Origin: UBA6987 sp045617825
Lineage (GTDB): Bacteria > Bacillota > Clostridia > Lachnospirales > Lachnospiraceae
DNA length: 19,656 nt
Direction of reading: 5' to 3'
Assembly (NCBI GenBank): GCA_045617825.1
Contig: JAZLJI010000029.1
Coordinates: 1 to 19,656, forward strand
Shown here one piece after another: positions 7,959 to 14,070 of this stretch; within the stretch, counting starts at the first letter, position 1, and each line of letters starts with the position of its first letter. The notes under the pieces were generated by a model. That model did no database searches. It saw nothing but the letters and a program-made list of their open reading frames with translations, and was not told where the DNA came from. The position numbers were made by a program, and so were the translations under genes.

Positions 7959-8521
7959 TACGGCTCCTTCCGCACCCGTAAAAACAGATGCTTGTTGTTC
8001 TTATAGACCTTCTCCCGCACAAGGCAAAGCCCCAGCGCTTCCAGGCCGATCAGTTCCTTGGCCTTGCGGGCCCCCACCACGATCAGGGCATCCTCCGCCA
8101 GGATCCCGCTTTCCGTGACGGCGGCGAGCACCGTCATCTCCAGGTCCGCGTCGTAGGGCGGATCCAGGAACACCAGATCGAAGCTCATGCCCCGGCTGCC
8201 CAGACGGCGCACCGCGCTCACCGCGTCGGCCTGATAGACCTCCGCCGCGTCCGCCAGCTTCGTATGCTCCAGGTTCTGACGGATGCACTGCACCGCGCTG
8301 CGGGAATTGTCCACAAATACGGCGTGCTCCGCGCCCCGGCTCAGGGCCTCGATCCCGATCCCGCCGCTCCCGGCGAATAGATCCAGAAAACGGCAGCTCT
8401 GCAGCTCCGGCTGCAGGATATTGAACAGAGTTTCCTTGATTTGATTGGAGGTGGGGCGGGTCTCCTGACCCGGGACCGTCACCAGCTGAAGGCGTCTGGC
8501 CTTCCCCGCGATCACCTGCAT
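7958..8521 (-). CDS. rsmD: 16S rRNA (guanine966-N2)-methyltransferase RsmD
   Basis: A 187-residue SAM-dependent methyltransferase that modifies G966 (E. coli numbering) of 16S rRNA in the small ribosomal subunit. The sequence begins MQVIAGKARRLQL, followed by the family motif RPTSNQIKETLFNIL (residues 22-36), SAM-binding motif I DLFAGSGGIGIEALSRGA (residues 47-64) and the catalytic N6/N2-MTase motif DPPY (residues 120-123). The length is normal. It is the first gene after the promoter at 8554-8582, with AGAGG upstream of the ATG, and its stop overlaps the coaD start by one base. Confidence 0.96.
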   Translation of the reverse strand: MQVIAGKARRLQLVTVPGQETRPTSNQIKETLFNILQPELQSCRFLDLFAGSGGIGIEALSRGAEHAVFVDNSRSAVQCIRQNLEHTKLADAAEVYQADAVSAVRRLGSRGMSFDLVFLDPPYDADLEMTVLAAVTESGILAEDALIVVGARKAKELIGLEALGLCLVREKVYKNNKHLFLRVRKEP

Positions 8522-8553
8522 AAATGACCTCTTACATACATGATTTCCTGTTT

Positions 8554-8582
8554 AGGATAACGAAAATATCGCGCTTTGTCAA
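8554..8582 (-). promoter_or_regulatory. Sigma-A-type promoter of the rsmD-coaD unit
   Basis: On the minus strand TTGACA (8582-8577) is a perfect -35 box; 17 bases later TATCCT (8559-8554) is a 4/6 match to the -10 consensus. It predicts a start near 8547 and a leader of about 25 nt. The -35 box contains the TGA stop of the MATE gene. Confidence 0.65.
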
Positions 8583-9949
8583 TGTGAGTTTGCGCTTTTT
8601 TCCGGCCGCTCCTGCAGATTCATCCGCGGTGACTTCCGCAGGTAAAGGAACAGCGCCACCGCCGTGATCACCCAGCTGACCGGGTAGCAATAGCAGAGGT
8701 TCCGGATGGTATGCCAGCGGGGCATCACCGTCAGCAGCCAGACGATACGGATGCCGCAGACCCCTAAAATGACGATGATCGTAGGCTTCACCGCGTCGCC
8801 CATGCCGCGGAGCTGCGAGGACTGCATTTCCACGAAGACCCAGATCACGTAGAAGGGAACGAAGCCCCACAGCATCTGGACCGCGTAGTCGATGACCGCC
8901 GGCTCATCCGTAAAGAGCAGCATGGCCTTGTCTCCGAAGGCCAGCAGCAGGGGGCAGAGCACCAGCGTGGCTATGATGAAATACAGCATGCAGCGTCGCA
9001 TGCCCTTCCGCATCCGGTCGTATTTCCCGGCGCCGTAGTTCTGCCCGGCAAAGGAGCAGAGGGCCGTGCCGAAGGCGTTGCTGGTCACCCAGAACACGTT
9101 GTCGAATTTTCCGATGGCGGTCCAGGCGGCGACCACCTCCGTGCCGAAGCCGTTGACCGAAGACTGGATCAGCGTGTTGGATACCGAATACATCATGCTC
9201 TGGATCCCGGCGGGTATGCCGATCAGCAGCATCCGCTTCAGGGAATTCCCGTGGAGCTTCAGCGACTTCAGATCCAGCCGGTAGGCCTCCCGGCTCTTCA
9301 TCAGGACGCCCAGGGTGAGCACGCAGCTGAGGACCTCCGAGGCGACGGTGGCCCAGGCCGCGCCGGCCACGCCCTTCCGGAGGACCAGCACCAGCAGGCA
9401 GTCCAGGAGGATATTGGTCACGGCGCCCGCCATCAGGAAGATCAGCGGTCTTCTGGAATCGCCCACCGCCCGGAGCACGCCGGCCCCCATGTTGTAAAGG
9501 AGCAGCGGCAGGGCGCCGCAGAAATACACGGAAAGGTATTCCACGGACATGTCCATGATGTCCGCAGGGTTTTTGAGGATCCGCAGGGCCCAGGGAGTGA
9601 TCAGCAGGCCCACCGCCGTCAGCACGGCCCCGGCCATGGCGTAGAACAGGAAGGAGGTGGACACGATCTTCCTCATGTTCCCCTCGTCCCGGGTGCCGTA
9701 ATACTGGGACACCAGCACCGTGGTGCCCGTGGCCAGACCGTTGAAGAAGCCGATCATCAGATTGGCCACCTGCGCCGCGCTGCCGCCCACCGCCGCCAGG
9801 GCGTCGTAGCCCACGCCCTTGCCCACGATCACGGCATCCACCATATTGTACAGCATCTGGAACAGCATGCCGAAGAGCACCGGGAAGAAGAATTCCAGCA
9901 GCCGCCGGCCGATGGGGCCCTCCGTCAGGTTGATATCCGTTGTTTTCAT
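8579..9949 (-). CDS. MATE family multidrug/Na+ (or H+) antiporter
   Basis: A 456-residue polytopic inner-membrane protein of the MATE family (NorM/DinF-like, MatE domain). It starts with the typical amphipathic leader NLTEGPIGRRLLEFFFPVLF and shows the repeated two-halves layout, about six membrane helices each; the second half restarts around GNSLKRMLLIGIPAGIQSM. Motifs such as MVDAVIVGKGVG, NLMIGFFNGLATGTTVLVSQ and the FAGQNYGAGK segment are characteristic. It exports cationic drugs or unknown metabolites in exchange for cations; the substrate is not predictable. The ATG overlaps the stop of the oxidoreductase gene (ATGA) with GGGAG upstream. No terminator follows, and the rsmD promoter begins inside its last codons. 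Confidence 0.95.
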   Translation of the reverse strand: MKTTDINLTEGPIGRRLLEFFFPVLFGMLFQMLYNMVDAVIVGKGVGYDALAAVGGSAAQVANLMIGFFNGLATGTTVLVSQYYGTRDEGNMRKIVSTSFLFYAMAGAVLTAVGLLITPWALRILKNPADIMDMSVEYLSVYFCGALPLLLYNMGAGVLRAVGDSRRPLIFLMAGAVTNILLDCLLVLVLRKGVAGAAWATVASEVLSCVLTLGVLMKSREAYRLDLKSLKLHGNSLKRMLLIGIPAGIQSMMYSVSNTLIQSSVNGFGTEVVAAWTAIGKFDNVFWVTSNAFGTALCSFAGQNYGAGKYDRMRKGMRRCMLYFIIATLVLCPLLLAFGDKAMLLFTDEPAVIDYAVQMLWGFVPFYVIWVFVEMQSSQLRGMGDAVKPTIIVILGVCGIRIVWLLTVMPRWHTIRNLCYCYPVSWVITAVALFLYLRKSPRMNLQERPEKSANSH

Positions 9950-11568
9950 GCTCTGCTCCCTTCCGGAACGGTATAGCGCCCGATGATTTGCTCCGCCGTT
10001 TTCAGGCCGTCCACCGCGGCGGAGGTGATGCCTCCCGCGTAGCCCGCGCCTTCACCGGCGGGATACAGGCCCGCCACGGCAGTCTCGCCCCGCTCGTCCC
10101 GCCGGATCCGGATCGGTGACGAGGTCCGGGCCTCAAAGCCCGCCAGCACCGCCGTATCGCTGTCATAGCCGGGCAGTCTCGCGGCAAATTCCGGCATCGC
10201 GTCCAGCAGCGCCTGCCGCACGAAGGCGGGCAGCGCCAGGTCCAGGCGGGCATAGCGCCAGCGCCCCCGGAAATCCGCCGTGACCGGCTCCTCCGGCCCG
10301 CTCAGCGTCCCTTTCCGGAAATCCCCCCACAGCTGGACCGGGATCTCTCCGGCCCCGCACCGCCAGGCAGCCTCCTCCCATTTTTCCTGGAAGGCCATGC
10401 CGTCCAGCACGCCGTCTCCGAAGTCCTGCGGGCCCAGCTGCACGATCAGCGCCGCGTTGGCCGCAGGCCCCGAACGTCCGGACAGGCTCATGCCGTTGAC
10501 GCAGAGCCGCCCCGGCTCGGAGGAGGCGTTGACCACCTGACCGCCGGGGCACATGCAGAAGGAATAGACACCTCTCCCGTCGGCGGCCTTGGCCGTCAGC
10601 TTATAGTCCGCCGCCGGCAGATGCTCCGGCGCCGGGCTTCCGTATTGGATCGTATTGATCAGGCTCTGGGGGTGCTGGATCCGCACGCCCACCGCGAAGG
10701 GCTTGGCCTCCAGCGGCAGCCCCTCCGCGAGAAGCATGCGGAAGCTTTCCCGGGAGGAATGTCCCAGGGCCAGCACCGTCAGCTCCGCGGGCTCGGTCCA
10801 GCTCCGGCCGTCCCGCAGATCCCTCAGGCGAAGGCCGGTCATCCTTCCTCCCTCGCGGGTAAAGCCCTCCATCCGGGTATGGAACAGGTAGCGGCCGCCC
10901 TGGGCCTCCACCTCCTGCCGCAGCCCGGCCACCACCTGCTTCAGCTTATCGCTGCCGATATGGGGCTTGGCATCATAGGTGATCTCCTCCCCCGCACCGA
11001 AGCGGGCAAAAAGCTCCAGCACCTTTTGGATCCGGCCGCTGAGGTCCTTGATCCCCGTGTTCAGCTTGCCGTCGGAAAATGTCCCGGCGCCGCCCTCCCC
11101 GAACTGCACGTTGCAGTAGGGGTCCAATTTGCCGCCCTGCCAGAAGGCCTCCACCTGCCGGCTGCGCTCCTCCACCGGACTGCCCTGCTCGATCACGAGG
11201 GGCCGATAGCCGGCAGAGGCCAGCGCCCAGGCGCAGAGCATCCCGCAGGGGCCCGTCCCCACCACGATCGGCGGATGGGTTAAGGGCTCAGATCCCGCCT
11301 CCGGCAGCCGGTACCGCGCAGGCTCCCGCAGCTCGGCCCGCAGCCGGGCATGGCTTTTCACGAAGGCCTGCTCCTTCTTCGGAGAGGCCAGGCTGAATTC
11401 CACCGCGTAAATATAGCGGATATCCGCCTTTTTCCGGGCGTCCAGGGAGCGCTTCAGGATCCGGTAGTCCGGAAGGAAGCCCAGGCAGCCCGTAAGCTGC
11501 CGTTCCAAGGCCCTCCGCCGCTCTTCGGCCGAAAGGGGCGGTATGCTGATATGAGGAAGAACGATCAT
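9946..11568 (-). CDS. FAD-dependent oxidoreductase, COG2509 type
   Basis: A 540-residue flavoprotein of the uncharacterised COG2509 family ('FAD-dependent dehydrogenase'). After about 100 N-terminal residues comes the dinucleotide-binding motif VVGTGPCGMLCAWALASAGY (G104, G106, G109), then VIEQG, and the family-specific segment FGEGGAGTFSDGKLNTGIKD. A conserved FCMCPGGQVVNASSEPG block and a C-terminal GLYPAGEGAGYAGGITSAA motif, the second FAD-contact region, complete the fold. No signal peptide or membrane helices are seen, so it is probably cytosolic. The substrate is unknown. The ATG at 11568 follows the rlmH stop by nine bases with AGAGGTG between, and its stop overlaps the MATE start, so the three genes probably form one operon. 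Confidence 0.93.
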   Translation of the reverse strand: MIVLPHISIPPLSAEERRRALERQLTGCLGFLPDYRILKRSLDARKKADIRYIYAVEFSLASPKKEQAFVKSHARLRAELREPARYRLPEAGSEPLTHPPIVVGTGPCGMLCAWALASAGYRPLVIEQGSPVEERSRQVEAFWQGGKLDPYCNVQFGEGGAGTFSDGKLNTGIKDLSGRIQKVLELFARFGAGEEITYDAKPHIGSDKLKQVVAGLRQEVEAQGGRYLFHTRMEGFTREGGRMTGLRLRDLRDGRSWTEPAELTVLALGHSSRESFRMLLAEGLPLEAKPFAVGVRIQHPQSLINTIQYGSPAPEHLPAADYKLTAKAADGRGVYSFCMCPGGQVVNASSEPGRLCVNGMSLSGRSGPAANAALIVQLGPQDFGDGVLDGMAFQEKWEEAAWRCGAGEIPVQLWGDFRKGTLSGPEEPVTADFRGRWRYARLDLALPAFVRQALLDAMPEFAARLPGYDSDTAVLAGFEARTSSPIRIRRDERGETAVAGLYPAGEGAGYAGGITSAAVDGLKTAEQIIGRYTVPEGSRA

Positions 11569-11577
11569 AGGTCACCT

Positions 11578-12057
11578 CTATTTGTGATAAGGCTCGTGGT
11601 GCATGATCCGGAAGCTCCGGTACAGCTGCTCCAGAAAGATCACCCGCATCAGCTGATGGGGGAAGGTCATCCGGGAGAAGCTGAGCAGCTCATCCGCCGC
11701 GGAAAGGACCCGGGGCGACAGGCCCAGGGAGCCGCCGATGATGAAGCACAGGTGGCTTTTCCCCTTTAACGCCAGCTCCTCGATATGGGCGGACAGCTCC
11801 GGGGAGTCCGGCTGTTTCCCTTCGATGGCCAGTGCGATCACGTAGGCTCCCTCCGGCAAATGCGCCAGGATCCGCTCGCCCTCCTTTTCCTTGATGGCCT
11901 CGTTTTCCTTATCCGAGGCCTGGTCGGGCGTCTTTTCGTCCTCCAGCTCCAGGATCGTCAGCTTGGCGTAGCGGCTCAGGCGCTTGGCGTATTCCTCCAC
12001 CGCCTGCGTATAGTATTTTTCCTTGATCTTTCCAACGGTGATGAGCGTGATCTTCAT
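11578..12057 (-). CDS. rlmH: 23S rRNA (pseudouridine1915-N3)-methyltransferase RlmH
   Basis: A 159-residue SPOUT-class methyltransferase that methylates pseudouridine 1915 in helix 69 of 23S rRNA on the assembled ribosome. The N terminus MKITLITVGKIKEKYYTQAV and the SAM-binding knot FIIGGSLGLSP are characteristic. The C terminus ends in RSFRIMHHEPYHK, matching the near-invariant ...PYHK ending of the family; the length of about 159 residues is exact. It is the first minus-strand gene of the long run, with GAGGA upstream of the ATG; no convincing promoter was found in the 99-bp divergent region. Confidence 0.97.
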   Translation of the reverse strand: MKITLITVGKIKEKYYTQAVEEYAKRLSRYAKLTILELEDEKTPDQASDKENEAIKEKEGERILAHLPEGAYVIALAIEGKQPDSPELSAHIEELALKGKSHLCFIIGGSLGLSPRVLSAADELLSFSRMTFPHQLMRVIFLEQLYRSFRIMHHEPYHK

Positions 12058-12105
12058 GCGGTCCTCAGTTTAGCGTTTTTTAAGAAACATTTTCCGGTTT
12101 ATCCG

Positions 12106-12151
12106 TTGTCCTCCCCGAAGGCTCTGCTATAATGAGCTCGGAAAAAGGAGG
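12106..12151 (+). promoter_or_regulatory. Promoter and ribosome binding site of the 12157 gene
   Basis: A perfect -10 box TATAAT (12128-12133) is preceded by TGC, giving an extended -10. TTGTCC (12106-12111, 4/6) lies 16 bases upstream as a -35 candidate. The predicted start is near 12140, so the leader is very short (about 17 nt) and consists mainly of the Shine-Dalgarno AGGAGG (12146-12151), five bases before the ATG. Confidence 0.75.
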
Positions 12152-12156
12152 TCCGT

Positions 12157-12852
12157 ATGCATATCCTGCCGGGTTTTATCCTGCTGCAAACCATCGATCA
12201 GGACGACGTTCCGGAGCTGGCGGAGCTTTTCGGCGGCGCCGGGATCCCGCTGACCCTGTTTCGGGAGGAGGGGCAGCTGTATGCCTCCGTGCCTGCCGCA
12301 AGCGAGGCTGCGGCGCGGAAGCTCCTTGAGGCTCATTGTACCGCAAGTTCCGAAAGCCGTAAAGAAGAAAGCGTGAAAAACTTCCGGAAGGAGCATCTGC
12401 TTCCCGCGCCGGGCTTCATGAGCGAGGCGGAAAAGCTGCGGAACCGCAGCCGCTCGGCCTTCCTGTTCATCGGCGCCGGGGCGGTCCTGCTGCTGCAGTT
12501 TTTCTTCTTCCTGCTGGTGCACCGGGCCCGGCTCTGGCCCCAGCTGGTCTTTTCCCTGCTGTTTCTGATCTTCGGTCTGCATACCTTAAGAAAGAACCGG
12601 GAGCAGCGGGAGGCGCTGGACCGGGAGGCCCGGTTCTCCCGGAAGGTCCTGTCCTGGTTCTTCCGCAGCTATACTGCCGAAGGACTGGATAAGATCGTGC
12701 TCTCCTGCCGCCCCGGTGCCTCGGGTTCCGCGCTGGACGAGCTCAGACGCTGTCAGATCCGGGACTATCTGTCCCGGGAATTCGACTGGGAACAGCCGGA
12801 GGAGCCGGATCGGCTGACAGAGCAGATCTTTGCCGCCTTCTACGGCAGATAA
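12157..12852 (+). CDS. Uncharacterised membrane protein with DUF2007-like N-terminal domain
   Basis: A 231-residue protein of unknown function. Residues about 7-60 look like the small DUF2007-type 'putative signal transducing' fold (pattern ELAELFGGAGIPLTLF then a strand and a VPAASEAAARKLL helix); this is a similarity judged by eye. A charged linker follows, then two hydrophobic helices (about 100-121, very Phe/Leu-rich, and 127-145) joined by a short basic turn, placing both termini on the same side, probably the cytoplasm. The C-terminal 85 residues are helical and acidic (KVLSWFFRSYTAEGLDKI ... LTEQIFAAFYGR). I recall Lachnospiraceae proteins with this same order of parts, none characterised. 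It has its own promoter and a strong AGGAGG site, and is divergent from rlmH. Confidence 0.85.
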   Translation: MHILPGFILLQTIDQDDVPELAELFGGAGIPLTLFREEGQLYASVPAASEAAARKLLEAHCTASSESRKEESVKNFRKEHLLPAPGFMSEAEKLRNRSRSAFLFIGAGAVLLLQFFFFLLVHRARLWPQLVFSLLFLIFGLHTLRKNREQREALDREARFSRKVLSWFFRSYTAEGLDKIVLSCRPGASGSALDELRRCQIRDYLSREFDWEQPEEPDRLTEQIFAAFYGR

Positions 12853-13030
12853 GCCTTATGTTCGATGACGCCGCCGCTCGGCCCAATGACTTCTGCCCCC
12901 ACTGTCTGTTGGGCTGAACCCGCGGTTCCTCGCTTTCTGCACTGCTGTTTATCCGTCAGGTGCATGAAGCCTGTCCGGGTAACTTTTTTGGCGCATTTTG
13001 ATATATTTCGTGCTCGATTACAACTTTTTC

Positions 13031-13077
13031 TTGACAAATCCCCCCATCCCATATAGTAATATATGTATATATATACT
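13031..13077 (+). promoter_or_regulatory. Putative promoter overlapped by an AT-rich operator-like dyad
   Basis: TTGACA at 13031-13036 is a perfect -35 box. The -10 could be TATAGT (13052-13057, spacer 15) or TAGTAA (13054-13059, spacer 17). Directly over and after it lies an imperfect dyad, 13055-13077, beginning AGTA and ending TACT with alternating AT between. Such an arrangement would suit repression by a dimeric regulator, for example of the GntR type; that is inference. It would give the 13283 gene a leader of about 215 nt. Confidence 0.5.
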
Positions 13078-13161
13078 CCGTGCTTATTCTTGGCCAAAGC
13101 CTTCTGTCATCCTTTGGTGCGGCAATCTTTTTCGTAATTTGATATTTAAAAACGGCACCTC

Positions 13162-13255
13162 AATAGCATTGTTTGGATTAAATAATCGGCCTGATTAAGT
13201 CCCTCGGCAAACACCCATCAAAGGAGAACAGCAAATTCATTTGGGCAATGCTATT
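13162..13255. repeat. 10-bp inverted repeat pair in the leader of the 13283 gene
   Basis: AATAGCATTG at 13162-13171 is perfectly complementary to CAATGCTATT at 13246-13255, 74 bases apart. In RNA these would close a large loop just upstream of the ribosome binding site. No target-site duplication or transposase is seen. Confidence 0.5.
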
Positions 13256-13282
13256 TATTGGTTACTATTAAGGAGAACATCT

Positions 13283-13960
13283 ATGAAGAAACAACAAGTA
13301 TTTTTGTTAGCAGCAGCGGCGGTGCTGCTGTGTGCGGGGACCGTCCTCGTCTGGGGCATGAGCCGGGAGGACCGCAGCGGAAACGGTGAGCCCTCTTCTG
13401 CCGCGGAGACCGCCGCCGACAGCACGGAGACCGCAGCCGGGACAGCTTCCGGCAGCATCAATGTTCCGCCGGCAGAAGCGGTGGTTTGGGAGAAATTGCC
13501 CTTTCAGCTGCTCAGCAATCTGGACTCGAGCTATACGACCTACTATGCCCTGAGGGAGCAGCTCGCCGCCGTCGGAACGCTTAAGGAAGGAACCGGTCAG
13601 CTGCTGCGGCTGGATACGCCGGAGGAGCTGGCGGTGCTGCAGCAATTTGTGAAGGATAATCGGTTTGAAATCTGGACAGGCGTCGCGGCCAAAGCGGAGT
13701 CACTGACCTTTGAGGAGGATTTTCTTGAAACGCACACCCTGTTTCTGATTCGGCAAAAGCTCAGCGTCTACGGCTTTGCCCCGGAGGATTTTACGGTAAG
13801 CGCCCGGCTGCAGGATGGGCAGCTGAATTTTTCCCTGAAATGCGAGCAGAAGGACAAGGGCCGCGCCATGGGCGAGATGGTGACCTCCTACTGGCTGCTC
13901 GTTTCCCTGCCGCGGGAAGGGCTGGAGGACGTGACCGCCTTCTCGCTGGGGAATTTCTGA
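13283..13960 (+). CDS. Uncharacterised secreted or membrane-anchored protein
   Basis: A 225-residue protein I do not recognise. Residues 1-3 are basic and residues 6-25 form one hydrophobic helix (VFLLAAAAVLLCAGTVLVWG), a signal peptide or signal anchor; Cys17 is preceded by Leu rather than Gly/Ala/Ser, so it does not fit a lipobox. A low-complexity Ser/Thr/Ala/Glu linker (about 27-60) leads to a roughly 160-residue extracytoplasmic domain with two blocks, one around LRLDTPEELAVLQQFVKDN and a beta-rich C-terminal one ending VSLPREGLEDVTAFSLGNF, faintly like PrcB-type or lipoprotein beta domains. The ATG at 13283 is set by AAGGAG seven bases upstream; a TTG at 13241 in frame would add 14 residues but lacks a well-placed site. 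A bidirectional terminator follows. Confidence 0.85.
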   Translation: MKKQQVFLLAAAAVLLCAGTVLVWGMSREDRSGNGEPSSAAETAADSTETAAGTASGSINVPPAEAVVWEKLPFQLLSNLDSSYTTYYALREQLAAVGTLKEGTGQLLRLDTPEELAVLQQFVKDNRFEIWTGVAAKAESLTFEEDFLETHTLFLIRQKLSVYGFAPEDFTVSARLQDGQLNFSLKCEQKDKGRAMGEMVTSYWLLVSLPREGLEDVTAFSLGNF

Positions 13961-14008
13961 ACACATCCGCCGCGGCTAAGCTGCGCTAAAGCCTGATGAT
14001 CCATACAA

Positions 14009-14038
14009 AAGGACCCGGACATTTCTGCCCGGGTCCTT
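14009..14038. terminator. Bidirectional rho-independent terminator
   Basis: A perfect 10-bp stem, AAGGACCCGG (14009-14018) with CCGGGTCCTT (14029-14038), and a 10-nt loop. The plus strand continues CGTTTTATT and the minus strand continues TTGTAT after the stem's TT, so it can end both the 13283 gene and the convergent nifJ gene. Confidence 0.9.
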
Positions 14039-14070
14039 CGTTTTATTATGCCTTAGCCTCGGCAAATGCC

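Larger units (their letters stand above)
12853..13282. other. 430-bp gene-free region, GC-rich left part and AT-rich right part
   Basis: No convincing gene is seen here. The left part (to about 12985) is GC-rich and contains two weak hairpins, GCCCAA/TTGGGC (12881-12914) and GAACC/GGTTC (12916-12928), neither followed by a good T-run, so termination of the preceding gene is not clearly explained. From about 12985 the composition turns AT-rich. This part holds a promoter and operator-like dyad (13031-13077), a 7-bp hairpin CCAAAG/CTTTGG (13094-13117) followed ten bases later by TTTTT, a 10-bp inverted repeat (13162-13171 and 13246-13255) and two copies of AAGGAGAACA (13221 and 13270). The low GC and the repeats suggest a remodelled or recently acquired leader. 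Confidence 0.6.

Noticed and set aside
12881..12928. Two small hairpins as a terminator of the 12157 gene
   Set aside because: Stems of six and five base pairs, one with a 22-nt loop, and no T-run after them.
13241..13282. TTG at 13241 as the start of the secreted protein
   Set aside because: The nearest Shine-Dalgarno is 14 bases away, whereas the ATG at 13283 has AAGGAG at seven bases and yields a normal signal-type N terminus.
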